Below are positions 1 through 7,193 of a stretch of 64,000 nucleotides of DNA, piece after piece. The notes below the pieces were generated by a model. That model worked only from the letters and a program-made list of their open reading frames with translations, had not been told where the DNA came from and searched no databases. The translations under genes were made by a program, and so were the position numbers. Each line of letters starts with the position of its first letter. Position 1 is the first letter of the stretch. This stretch comes from Bradyrhizobium sp. Ash2021 (GTDB taxonomy: Bacteria > Pseudomonadota > Alphaproteobacteria > Rhizobiales > Xanthobacteraceae), in NCBI RefSeq assembly GCF_031202265.1, contig NZ_CP100604.1:1532501-1596500 (forward strand), written 5' to 3'.

Positions 1-181
1 TGCGCGAATGCTTCCCGAAGTGGTCGATCACCTTCCGGCCTGCAACATTCGGCCCGACTGCCGCTGGTTCCGGCAGGAGGGCCGCGCCGCCTGCGTGCGG
101 TGCCCGCAAATCATGACCGGAATGAACGAGGCCGATGAGCTCTGGCAGGCCGTCGCCGGCGTTCCGAGGTTGCAGCGCTGA
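1..181 (+). CDS. Unidentified protein, C-terminal 59 residues (5' truncated by window edge)
   Basis: The frame is open from base 2 to a TGA at 179-181. The visible tail has four cysteines at tail positions 14, 20, 31 and 34 (C-x5-C-x10-C-x2-C), with CRWF and CVRCP motifs, a pattern that could bind Zn or an Fe-S cluster. I do not recognise the family. Support for real coding is the clean end followed by a terminator hairpin at 234-257. Most of the gene lies left of the window. Confidence 0.5.
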   Translation, partial: ARMLPEVVDHLPACNIRPDCRWFRQEGRAACVRCPQIMTGMNEADELWQAVAGVPRLQR

Positions 182-233
182 CGCGGCCCCTTGGCCGCTG
201 CCGAGTACGGCTTTCGACATGACTGCGCATTTC

Positions 234-265
234 GCCGCCTCCCTCCGGGCAGGCGGCATTTTTAT
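234..265 (+). terminator. Rho-independent terminator of the upstream partial gene
   Basis: GCCGCCT (234-240) pairs with AGGCGGC (251-257) and is followed by ATTTTTATT. It lies 53 bases after the stop at 181. Confidence 0.6.
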
Positions 266-408
266 TCGCGCAATCGTTGGCCGATGCGCCCGCTGGCGCC
301 GTCGCCACGACGGGAGGCGGCGCTCTTGCGATTTGCACGAGGGCGGCCACTTAACGCCGAACATTTCGTGATTTTTCGGCCATGATCGGCCGTCACCATT
401 CCCCAAAA

Positions 409-426
409 GTTCATTCGCTGTTCATT
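409..426 (+). promoter_or_regulatory. GTTCATT direct repeat, possible regulator site
   Basis: GTTCATT occurs at 409-415 and again at 420-426, an 11-bp period, about one helical turn. It sits 62 bases before the exported-protein start at 488, which has a GAGGAGA ribosome-binding site at 476-482. Tandem heptamers with this spacing are typical of response-regulator sites (for example PhoB-like), but I cannot name the regulator. The rest of 266-487 shows no gene. Confidence 0.3.
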
Positions 427-487
427 TCAATTTCCGTACCCCTTCAGCCAAGAAATCTGCATCCGCCCCTGACCCGAGGAGAACCCC

Positions 488-1090
488 ATGCGTGAGATCG
501 TCCGCCCTGTCTGCGTTGCCTTGAGCGTTGCCGGCCTTGCGGTCGCTCTGACCGCACTATCCCACAACAGCGCGCTGGCACAGGCCAAGCAGGCGCCCGC
601 GAACCAGATGGCGCCCGCGCAGGCGGCGCCGGCGCAAGCGCCTCAGATCAAGCAGATTGCATTGACCGACAAGCAGGTCGAGGCCGCGCTCGCGGCGACC
701 AAGGAGATGGATCCGATCACCGAGAAGATTCCGGAGAACGCCAAGCCGGATGCGAAGATCACCGCACAACTCGAAGGCATCGCCAAGAAGAGCGGTTTCG
801 CCAGCTATGACGAATACACCAACGTGGTCGACAACATCAGCCTGGTGCTTGGCGGCTTCGATCCCTCGACCAAGAAATATGTCGGCAGCGACGCCGTCAT
901 CAAGGCGCAGATCGCCCAGGTCCAGGCCGACAAGAAAATGTCGGCCAAGGACAAGAAGGAGGCGCTGGCCGACCTCAACGAGGCGCTGAAGTACCCGGCG
1001 CCGGCGATCGAGAACAAGGGCAATATCGATCTCGTGACGAAGTATTACGACAAGCTCGCCGAGGCGTTCGGCGGCGACAGCGAGCAGTAG
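488..1090 (+). CDS. Exported protein of unknown function, 200 aa
   Basis: It starts at ATG 488 behind a strong GAGGAGA Shine-Dalgarno. Residues 1-32 form a signal peptide ending SALAQ. A low-complexity Ala/Gln/Pro linker follows (about 33-57), then an alpha-helical, Lys/Asp-rich domain of about 140 residues without cysteines, so a soluble periplasmic protein is likely. No enzymatic motif is visible. It stands alone, with its own promoter region and a terminator at 1112-1139. I recall similar proteins as conserved hypotheticals in Bradyrhizobium but cannot assign a role. Confidence 0.85.
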   Translation: MREIVRPVCVALSVAGLAVALTALSHNSALAQAKQAPANQMAPAQAAPAQAPQIKQIALTDKQVEAALAATKEMDPITEKIPENAKPDAKITAQLEGIAKKSGFASYDEYTNVVDNISLVLGGFDPSTKKYVGSDAVIKAQIAQVQADKKMSAKDKKEALADLNEALKYPAPAIENKGNIDLVTKYYDKLAEAFGGDSEQ

Positions 1091-1111
1091 ACCCGATCGA
1101 ATCTATTGCAA

Positions 1112-1139
1112 AAAGCCCCGGGGAATTCTCCGGGGCTTT
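1112..1139 (+). terminator. Rho-independent terminator
   Basis: AAAGCCCCGG (1112-1121) pairs with CCGGGGCTTT (1130-1139) across a short loop, 22 bases after the stop at 1090. The stem is symmetrical enough to serve the convergent TRAP gene as well. Confidence 0.8.
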
Positions 1140-1164
1140 CTACATTTCCAGCCCGGTCGTCCGA

Positions 1165-2253
1165 TCAGGTGCGGGTACGCATCCGCATCATGAAGCTGTC
1201 GTAGCTCAGCTCGGCGACCTGCATCCATGCCAGCGACTCATTGCGGTAGGCTGACAGGCTCGCGTACAGCTTGTTGAAGTGCGGGTTGCTCTTCGAGAGA
1301 TCGGCATAGATCTCGTTCGCGGCGCTATAGCAGGTCTCCAGCACTTCCTGCGGGAATGGCCGCAGCTGCGCGCCTGCGACCAGCAATCGCTTCAGCGCCG
1401 GCGGGTTGACATAGTCATACTTCCCGGTGACCCAGGTATAGGTGTCTTCCGAGGCCGCCTGAACCACCGCCTGGTAGTGCTTGGGCAGCGCGTTCCACTT
1501 GGCCAGGTTGATCAAATTGTGGCCCTGGCCGGTGCCCTCCCACCAGCCGGGATAATAGTAGAACTTCGCGACCTTGACGAAGCCGAGTTTCTCGTCGTCA
1601 TAGGGACCGACCCATTCCGCCGCATCGATGGTTCCCTTCTCGAGCGCCGGATAGATATCGCCCCCCGCAATCTGCTGCGGTACGCCGCCGACCTTGGCGA
1701 TGATGTTTCCGGCGAACCCGCCGACACGGAATTTGAGACCTTTGAAATCCTCCATGGATTTGATTTCCTTCCGGAACCAGCCGCCCATCTGCGCGCCCGT
1801 AGAGCCGGTCGGAATACCCAGGCAGTTATATTCCTTCAGAAGATCGTTGAGCATATCGGTGCCGCCGCCCCATACCAGCCACGAAATATGCTGGCGCGTG
1901 TTGAGGCCGAACGGCAGCGCCGTGCCGAACGTAAACGCGGGGTTCTTGCCCCAATAGTAATAGAGCGCGGTGTTGCCCATCTCGACGGTGCCGTTGGAGA
2001 CGGCGTCAAGCACCTGCAAGCCCGGCACGATTTCACCGGCGGCGAACGACTGGATCTGGAATTTGTTGTCAGTGATCTCGGCAACTCGCCTGCAAAAGAA
2101 TTCGCAGCCGCCGTAGAGCGTATCGAGCGCCTTCGGCCAGCTCGCGGCCAGCCGCCACTTCACTTCCGGCATCGATTGCGCGATCGCGGGTGCAGCAACT
2201 GCACTCGCGGCGAGACCGACGCCCCCCACCTTCAAGAAATCACGACGTTTCAT
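1165..2253 (-). CDS. TRAP transporter substrate-binding protein (DctP family)
   Basis: A 362-residue periplasmic binding protein for tripartite ATP-independent uptake, a family that typically binds carboxylates. I chose ATG 2253 because it opens a signal peptide with a twin-arginine-like MKRRDFLK motif and an APAIAQ cleavage region, and it has an AGGGGAA ribosome-binding site. A longer open frame upstream would bury the signal. The body shows family features: AGEIVPGLQVLDAVSNGTVEMG, a FRVGGFAGNI segment that carries the family's conserved Arg, and EKGTIDAAEWVGP. No dctQ or dctM membrane subunit lies nearby, so its transporter partner must be elsewhere. Confidence 0.9.
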   Translation of the reverse strand: MKRRDFLKVGGVGLAASAVAAPAIAQSMPEVKWRLAASWPKALDTLYGGCEFFCRRVAEITDNKFQIQSFAAGEIVPGLQVLDAVSNGTVEMGNTALYYYWGKNPAFTFGTALPFGLNTRQHISWLVWGGGTDMLNDLLKEYNCLGIPTGSTGAQMGGWFRKEIKSMEDFKGLKFRVGGFAGNIIAKVGGVPQQIAGGDIYPALEKGTIDAAEWVGPYDDEKLGFVKVAKFYYYPGWWEGTGQGHNLINLAKWNALPKHYQAVVQAASEDTYTWVTGKYDYVNPPALKRLLVAGAQLRPFPQEVLETCYSAANEIYADLSKSNPHFNKLYASLSAYRNESLAWMQVAELSYDSFMMRMRTRT

Positions 2254-2350
2254 GCGCTTCCCCTGTGTGCCGATACCTCGACGAGGGACAACGATCTTGA
2301 TGCCGTTTTTTGTTCGCCGACGGACGACGTTAAGTTGTTGATGAAGCCCC

Positions 2351-2386
2351 GCCTTCAAAGGCTCGTGGGCCTTCAAAGGCTCTTGG
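2351..2386 (+). repeat. 18-bp tandem direct repeat in intergenic DNA
   Basis: GCCTTCAAAGGCTC with TGG after it occurs at 2351 and again at 2369, in the 333-base space between the divergent TRAP and PRISE-type genes. Nothing else recognisable lies in 2254-2586. Confidence 0.5.
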
Positions 2387-2586
2387 TTTTGGACGCAATC
2401 AAATCAGAGATTTGCGGTTCCGCGGGCAGGATGAACAATCGACGGCCGATAATCAAGCGTTGTGCTTCCACCGCAGTTGCGAAGAGGGGCGCCGGGCCTG
2501 GTCCGTCTGACGAAAGTCTAAGACGGCACGCTGCGGCGTCGACCGCCATTTGCTAGTTAGAGCAGGTCATCGCAGCGGAGTTGGAA

Positions 2587-3672
2587 ATGGCGGGCAAGAA
2601 AGTCGTGATCGCGGGCGCGACGGGGCTGGTGGGAAATGCCGCCTTGCGGCACTTCGGTGCATTGGGCGGATGCGAAGTCGTCGCGCTGTCGCGGCGCAAG
2701 CCGCGCGAGCTCCATGGCGCGCGCCATGTGCCGATCGACCTCACCAAATCCGCGCAATGCGCTGGCGCCGCGGCGGAATTGCAGGGCACGACGCATCTGA
2801 TCTATGCCGCGCTGTACGAAGCGCCGAACCTGATCGACGGCTGGCGCGATCCGAACCAGATACGCACCAACGACCTGATGCTGCGCAACCTGATGGCCGC
2901 GCTCGAGCCGGCCGCGCCGCAGCTCAGGCACATCGCGCTGCTGCAGGGCACCAAGGCCTACGGCGTTCACGTCCGCCCGCTCATTGTGCCGGCGCGCGAA
3001 GGCCGCTCGGAAATGTACGAGCAGCCGAACTTCTACTGGGCGCAAGAGAATTTTCTGCGCGAATTGCAGCGGGGCAAGGCCTGGCACTGGAGCATTCTGC
3101 GCCCGGTCCTGATCATAGGCCTCGCGATGGGCGGCGCCATGGACCTGATCCCGCCGCTCGGCGTCTATGCCGCGATGCTGCGCGAGCAGGGCAGGGCGCT
3201 CGATTATCCCGGCGGCGCCGCGCGGGTGTCGCAGGCGGTCGACGTCGATCTGCTGGCGCGCGCGATCGCCTGGTCCGGGGAAGCCGACGCTGCGCGCAAC
3301 CAGGCCTTCAACGTCACCAATGGCGACGTCTTCACCTGGGAGAATGTCTGGCCGGCCATTGCCGATGCGCTGGAGATGAAGCCGGGCGATGCCGTGCCGC
3401 TGTCTCTGGCGCAGCAATATCCCGCATGGATCGCGCCGTGGGATCAGCTGCGGCGCCAGCACAATCTGATCTCACCGGATCTTGAGACGTTCGTCGGCCT
3501 GTCGTTTCAATATGCCGACTATAGCATGCGTCATGGCCAGACCCAATCGGGCCCGCCCTCGATCGTCTCCACGGTGAAAATCAATCAGGCCGGCTTCACC
3601 GAAATGATGGATACCGAAGCGATGTTCCAGAAATGGTTCAGGCAGGCACGGACGCTGCGGTTGCTGCCTTAG
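2587..3672 (+). CDS. PRISE-type SDR reductase (progesterone 5-beta-reductase/iridoid synthase-like)
   Basis: A 361-residue NAD(P)H-dependent extended SDR. The Rossmann motif GATGLVG is at residues 10-16. GTKAYG (Lys123) and NFYWAQE (Tyr150) match the Lys and Tyr of PRISE enzymes, which reduce activated C=C bonds in enones and can act on small unsaturated carbonyls. ATG 2587 sits 6 bases after a GGAG. A TTG two codons upstream is possible but lacks that spacing. It is divergent from the TRAP gene and ends inside a long perfect terminator stem. The bacterial substrate is unknown. Confidence 0.85.
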   Translation: MAGKKVVIAGATGLVGNAALRHFGALGGCEVVALSRRKPRELHGARHVPIDLTKSAQCAGAAAELQGTTHLIYAALYEAPNLIDGWRDPNQIRTNDLMLRNLMAALEPAAPQLRHIALLQGTKAYGVHVRPLIVPAREGRSEMYEQPNFYWAQENFLRELQRGKAWHWSILRPVLIIGLAMGGAMDLIPPLGVYAAMLREQGRALDYPGGAARVSQAVDVDLLARAIAWSGEADAARNQAFNVTNGDVFTWENVWPAIADALEMKPGDAVPLSLAQQYPAWIAPWDQLRRQHNLISPDLETFVGLSFQYADYSMRHGQTQSGPPSIVSTVKINQAGFTEMMDTEAMFQKWFRQARTLRLLP

Positions 3673-3712
3673 AGTCCGGTTCTGAAAAATCAGAACCGGA
3701 CTCTAAATTTTT
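3669..3712 (+). terminator. Perfect 17-bp stem terminator, part of a dispersed palindromic repeat
   Basis: TTAGAGTCCGGTTCTGA (3669-3685), loop AAAA, then TCAGAACCGGACTCTAA (3690-3706) and a T run. The stem includes the stop codon of the PRISE-type gene. The same architecture with a different stem sequence recurs at 47681-47719, so this is also a repeat module. Confidence 0.8.
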
Positions 3713-3713
3713 G

Positions 3714-3804
3714 TTCTGACGCGTTTTCTACCGCAGATAAGTCTACGCAATCTGCGCAAGCTTGATTGCTATGCGAACCGGCGTCCACTTCGCTCGAAAA
3801 CGCT
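3714..3804 (+). repeat. Dispersed repeat arm (TTGTT..CGCGTTTTCT / GCGAACCGG..CGCTCGAAAACGCT), interrupted copy
   Basis: The sequence GACGCGTTTTCT, a spacer of about 45 bases, then GCGAACCGGCGTCCACTTCG with CTCGAAAACGCT. Uninterrupted relatives lie at 47720-47779, 52231-52277, 52692-52752 and 55941-55999. In this copy the right arm forms the last codons of the oxidoreductase at 3769-5115. Confidence 0.75.
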
Positions 3805-5115
3805 ATCGGCGCCGCCGAACGCCGCTTCCATCGCCTTGCGGGTCTTGATGGTGTAGTTGTTGGCGTCGACCTCGACATCGCTCCAGCGCACCACGGCGCC
3901 ATGGGCGACATCGTTCTTCAGCTTGACGCGATGCGCCAGCCCGATCGGCAGCGCGCCGGCGGCAAGGCTGGCGGCCGCCGGCATCAGTCTGCCCCACACC
4001 GTGTAGCCGCCTTCGCCGTCGAGCATTTCGCCGGCACGCAGGTCGCGTTTGGCGACCGCCGCGACGTCGCCACGAAAACCATGCGGCTGGCCGGTCGGCT
4101 CGTTGCGCAATGCTGCCGACAAAATCGAGATGTTCAGCTCCAGTCCGATCAGATGATACGGCTTGTACATCGCGGCATATCGCCCCGACGCGTCGGTTTT
4201 CAGGCCGTATTGCCTGAAGCAATCGGCGGCATAATCGTTCGGCGCCTCCAGCACGACATAGACGCCCCAGCGCAGGTCGCGGAACACCGGCCGGCCGTCG
4301 CGCTCCAGCGACGACACCACCTCGACCACGCCGGATTTTTCCAGCACGCCGCCTTTGTCGCGCGGCCGCATCACATGCGGCAGATCGTCGACGCCGCAGG
4401 GCGGAAACAGCAAGCCGTCGGTCGGGACGTCGAGCAGGCAAGCGTTGGCGATCGCCGCCATTTCGATCGCGGATTTGGTGCCATCGAGAAACGAGTTGAA
4501 CATCTGCGGGTTCATGCCGGCCGATTGCGCTTCGCCTGCTGTGAGCCCGTAATGGCCCCAGACGCCTTCCGGCGTCACGTCGTGATAGGCCGGCAGATAC
4601 TTTGTTCCTTTTCCGGCGGCGACGACGCGAAAGCCCGTCGCGCGCGCCCAGTCCACCATCTCCGCGGTCAGCGCCGGCTGATCGCCATAGGCCAGCGAAT
4701 AGACCACCCCCGCTTTACGCGCTTCCTCCGCCAGCAGTGGCCCCGCCAGCACGTCGGCCTCGACATTGACCATCACGACATGCTTGCCCGCCGCAATCGC
4801 CGCCCGTGCATGCCGGATGCCGACCGCGGGATTGCCGGTGGCTTCGACCACCACATCCATCGCGCCGCCCGCGATCGCGCGCGCGCCGTCGTCGGTGAAG
4901 GCGGTGGCGGCGATCCGCGCCTCGTCCCAGCCGACCGTGCGGCACGCCTCGCGGGCGCGGTCACGGTCGAGGTCGATGATGACAGGCACCTCGAGCCCCG
5001 GCGTATGCGGCACCTGCGACAGAAACATCGAGCCGAATTTGCCGGCCCCGATCAGGGCAACGCGGACCGGTTTGCCGGATGCTCTGCGGGCGTTGAGGAG
5101 GTGGGAAAGGTTCAT
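3769..5115 (-). CDS. NAD(P)-dependent homoserine dehydrogenase-like oxidoreductase with SAF-type C-terminus
   Basis: A 448-residue protein with an N-terminal Rossmann fold (VALIGAGKFGSMF at about 20-32) and IDLDRDRA after the second strand, as in the homoserine dehydrogenase/DRL family. The C-terminal part (YTVWGRLMPA, VKLKNDVAHGAVV, WSDVEVD) resembles a SAF domain. ATG 5115 gives the short N-terminus expected. The final 11 residues (SVFERSGRRFA) are encoded by a dispersed repeat, so the native C-terminus was probably replaced or extended. It lies downstream of the PhyH-type dioxygenase and GntR regulator and probably shares their control. Substrate unknown. Confidence 0.8.
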   Translation of the reverse strand: MNLSHLLNARRASGKPVRVALIGAGKFGSMFLSQVPHTPGLEVPVIIDLDRDRAREACRTVGWDEARIAATAFTDDGARAIAGGAMDVVVEATGNPAVGIRHARAAIAAGKHVVMVNVEADVLAGPLLAEEARKAGVVYSLAYGDQPALTAEMVDWARATGFRVVAAGKGTKYLPAYHDVTPEGVWGHYGLTAGEAQSAGMNPQMFNSFLDGTKSAIEMAAIANACLLDVPTDGLLFPPCGVDDLPHVMRPRDKGGVLEKSGVVEVVSSLERDGRPVFRDLRWGVYVVLEAPNDYAADCFRQYGLKTDASGRYAAMYKPYHLIGLELNISILSAALRNEPTGQPHGFRGDVAAVAKRDLRAGEMLDGEGGYTVWGRLMPAAASLAAGALPIGLAHRVKLKNDVAHGAVVRWSDVEVDANNYTIKTRKAMEAAFGGADSVFERSGRRFA

Positions 5116-5139
5116 GGGGAATGATCCGATGCAATTGGG

Positions 5140-5220
5140 TGTCCCGGACGCGGTGCAGCGTGACATCAGCGCGTTTACGCGCGTCTTCGACGCACTATGG
5201 CTCCGCAGAGCCGGGACCTA
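5140..5220 (+). repeat. Palindromic intergenic repeat (GTCCCGGACGCGG ... GCAGAGCCGGGACC)
   Basis: Imperfect inverted arms GTGTCCCGGACGCGGTGCAG and GGCTCCGCAGAGCCGGGACC enclose CAGCGCGTTTACGCGCGTCT, which is itself a hairpin. The element fills the gap directly upstream of the oxidoreductase start at 5115. Confidence 0.6.
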
Positions 5221-5245
5221 AGGGCAAGTGTGAACTATCAGGACT

Positions 5246-5368
5246 CGTCATTCCGGGATGCGCCGAAGGGCGCAGGCCCGGAATCCATAACCACCATCGT
5301 GAGTATGGATTCTCTGATGTGCAATTGCACATCAAAGCTCGACGCTACGCGTCGCCCCGGAACGACGA
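5246..5368 (+). repeat. CGTCATTCCGGG-type composite palindromic repeat
   Basis: It is bounded by CGTCATTCCGGG and CCCCGGAACGACG. Inside are GAATCCATAACCACCATCG and the palindrome GATGTGCAATTGCACATC. A copy in the opposite internal order is at 48968-49086. It abuts the 3' end of the PhyH-type gene (stop at 5371). Confidence 0.75.
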
Positions 5369-5370
5369 CA

Positions 5371-6171
5371 TTACTCCGCCGCCTGGCGATGCGCACGCGC
5401 CAACCGCAGCAGCGCGTCGTCAGCCACGGTCTGGATCGGCGTGAAATCCCGATGGGCGATGTATTCCGGCCGCGTCGGGGTGCGGATGTAGTTCGAGACC
5501 GCATTCAGCGTCAGATAGACGATCTTGCGCGGATAGGGCGTGATGTTGCCGGCCGAGCCATGCACCAGATTGCCGTGGAACATCAGCATGCCGCCGGCCT
5601 TGCCGGTGGGTGCGACGATGCCGCCTTCCTTTACGAGCTTGGTCACCGTCGCCTCATCCAGGGTCCATAGCGGATAGGATGTGGTTTCCAGATCATGCGC
5701 GGCCTGCAAGTCGCCGGCGTGCTGGCTCTTCGGCACCAGCATCAAGGGGCCGTTGATCGGCATCACCTCGTCAAGGAAGATCGCGATGTTCATCGCGCGC
5801 GGCTCCGGCATGCCGTCGTCGCGCTTCCAGGTGCCGTAATCCTGATGCCATTGCCAGACGTCGCCGGTGAAGGCGGATTTGGCGTTGATCTTGTACTGGT
5901 GCATGTAGACCTTCTCGCCAAAGATCTGCTCCACCGGATCGATCATGCGCGGATGCGCGCCGAGCGCGCCGAACGCCTCGTTGTAGAGATGGGCTGCAAA
6001 GGCGGTGCGCGGCGCACCGCTCTTTTCGCGCCACACCTCGGGGCGATCGGCGTCATAGATGCCGACGGCCTCGCGCGCGAGATAATCGACCTCCTCCTGG
6101 CTGAACAGCTCGGGCAGAAACAGCCAGCCTTCGCGGTTAAAAGTGTCGATCTGCTGCTGGGTCAGTTTCAT
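5371..6171 (-). CDS. Phytanoyl-CoA dioxygenase (PhyH) family protein
   Basis: A 266-residue non-haem Fe(II)/2-oxoglutarate oxygenase. The metal-binding HxD is His109-Gln-Asp111 (WQWHQDYG). The distal histidine is His199 or His204 in MFHGNLVHGSAGN, and an Arg about 10 residues later fits 2-oxoglutarate binding. ATG 6171 has AGGAGG upstream. It lies between the GntR gene and the NAD oxidoreductase on the same strand, suggesting oxidative attack on a small substrate followed by dehydrogenation. The substrate cannot be told from sequence. Confidence 0.88.
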   Translation of the reverse strand: MKLTQQQIDTFNREGWLFLPELFSQEEVDYLAREAVGIYDADRPEVWREKSGAPRTAFAAHLYNEAFGALGAHPRMIDPVEQIFGEKVYMHQYKINAKSAFTGDVWQWHQDYGTWKRDDGMPEPRAMNIAIFLDEVMPINGPLMLVPKSQHAGDLQAAHDLETTSYPLWTLDEATVTKLVKEGGIVAPTGKAGGMLMFHGNLVHGSAGNITPYPRKIVYLTLNAVSNYIRTPTRPEYIAHRDFTPIQTVADDALLRLARAHRQAAE

Positions 6172-6197
6172 GGCTTTCCTCCTGTTGTTCATTTTTT

Positions 6198-6278
6198 GTC
6201 ATTCCGGGGCGCGCAAAGCGCGAACCCGGAATCTCGAGATTCCGGGTCTGGTGCTGGCGCACCATCCCGGAATGACGG
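6198..6278 (+). repeat. GTCATTCCGG palindromic repeat with CTCGAGAT core
   Basis: Ends GTCATTCCGGGGCGCGC and CCATCCCGGAATGACGG are inverted. The centre AACCCGGAATCTCGAGATTC followed by CGGGT is palindromic. A close copy is at 22851-22933. It fills the gap between the GntR and PhyH genes, so both may share a transcript with a hairpin between them. Confidence 0.75.
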
Positions 6279-6286
6279 CGTTTCAT

Positions 6287-6961
6287 TCAGGCCGCCTCGT
6301 CGGTGGCCCTCAGTCTCTCTTCCGTCAGTCGTCCTGCGGTCTGCGCATGTGCCAGCGCTGCGGCTTCGGCCGCTTTGGCGTTGCCCGCAACGATCTGCGC
6401 CACAATCGCCTCGTGCTCGGCCCAGGCGCTCTCGCGATAATCGAGTTCGGCCAGCACCGTCGCCATCGAGCGGCGCATATGCGGCCATTGCGGCGCGATC
6501 ATCTCCTCGATCGCGGGATTACCGGACAGCCGATGGATCGCGCTGTGAAAATCGACGTCGAGCGCGATCAGCTTCGCCAGTGGTGTCGTCTTGTCGATGG
6601 CGCGTCCGGCTTGCAGCGCCGCTTCCAGCCGCGCGCGGCCGGAGGCATCGGTCTTGATCCGCCCGGCGGCCAATCGCGCCGCGAGCGCATCGATCGCGCC
6701 GCGCACCTCGTAGAGCTGCCGGATGCGCTGCGGATCGAGCTGGGTGACCTCAAAGCCGCGCCGGCCGCTTTCGGCAACGAGGCCCTGCCGGTGCAGCAGA
6801 TGCAGTGCATGGGAAACCGGCTGACGCGACACCCCGAGTTTCTCGGCCAGCTCGTTCTGCCGGATGCGCTGCCCCGGCGGCAGCGTACGATCGATGATCG
6901 CCTCCAGGATTCGCGCATAGACCTGGTCGATCAAATTGGGGAGCGGGTCTAACGGGATCAT
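6287..6961 (-). CDS. GntR-family transcriptional regulator (FadR/FCD subfamily)
   Basis: A 224-residue regulator. An N-terminal winged helix spans about residues 8-70, with GQRIRQNELAEKLGVSRQPVSHAL as the helix-turn-helix. A helical effector-binding domain follows, with FCD-like metal/ligand positions (VDFHSAIHRLSG and later His residues). ATG 6961 is chosen over a TTG 12 bases upstream. A perfect palindrome at 6978-6997 lies just before the start, so autoregulation is likely. Genes downstream on the same strand are the PhyH dioxygenase and NAD oxidoreductase, its probable targets. Confidence 0.9.
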   Translation of the reverse strand: MIPLDPLPNLIDQVYARILEAIIDRTLPPGQRIRQNELAEKLGVSRQPVSHALHLLHRQGLVAESGRRGFEVTQLDPQRIRQLYEVRGAIDALAARLAAGRIKTDASGRARLEAALQAGRAIDKTTPLAKLIALDVDFHSAIHRLSGNPAIEEMIAPQWPHMRRSMATVLAELDYRESAWAEHEAIVAQIVAGNAKAAEAAALAHAQTAGRLTEERLRATDEAA

Positions 6962-6977
6962 GCCGGTGCCCAATATA

Positions 6978-6997
6978 GAATACGGAATTCCGTATTC
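6978..6997. promoter_or_regulatory. Perfect 20-bp palindrome, probable GntR operator
   Basis: GAATACGGAATTCCGTATTC is fully self-complementary and lies 17 bp upstream of the GntR start. GntR/FCD regulators bind short palindromes next to their own genes. Which effector releases it is unknown. Confidence 0.65.
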
Positions 6998-7035
6998 ACT
7001 AAATAGCTGATCCGAGATGGCTGGGTCAAGGGGGA

Positions 7036-7173
7036 GAGCCGAATTTTGATGAGCAGGAACTCGCAGCTTTGATCCTCGCCATCGCCGACATCAATGTCTG
7101 GAACCGGCTCAACGTCGCAGTGCGAAATCGCCACTGCCCGATCCTCCCTCGCCCCGCAAGCGGGGCGAGCTAA
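7036..7173 (+). pseudogene. C-terminal fragment of a carboxymuconolactone decarboxylase/AhpD-like protein
   Basis: The frame from 7042 reads FDEQELAALILAIADINVWNR and continues LNVAVR, then an unrelated tail to TAA 7171-7173. The ALxLAIAxINxWNRL pattern is the C-terminal helix of carboxymuconolactone decarboxylase-like proteins. No N-terminus or CxxC active site is present, so this is a relic. The tail is formed by the hairpin at 7148-7169. Confidence 0.6.
7148..7169. terminator. Strong GC hairpin, likely bidirectional termination
   Basis: CTCGCCCCGC (7148-7157) and GCGGGGCGAG (7160-7169) form a 10-bp stem. It lies 24 bases beyond the stop of the minus-strand hydrolase at 7194. There is no clear T run on either side. 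Confidence 0.5.
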
Positions 7174-7193
7174 CCAAATCAATGAGAGCGAAT

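Noticed and set aside
1279..2556. A 425-codon plus-strand frame
   Set aside because: Antisense to the TRAP binding protein, which has a signal peptide and family motifs.
3766..5124. A 452-codon plus-strand frame
   Set aside because: Antisense shadow of the SAF/homoserine dehydrogenase-type gene; no domain or start signal.
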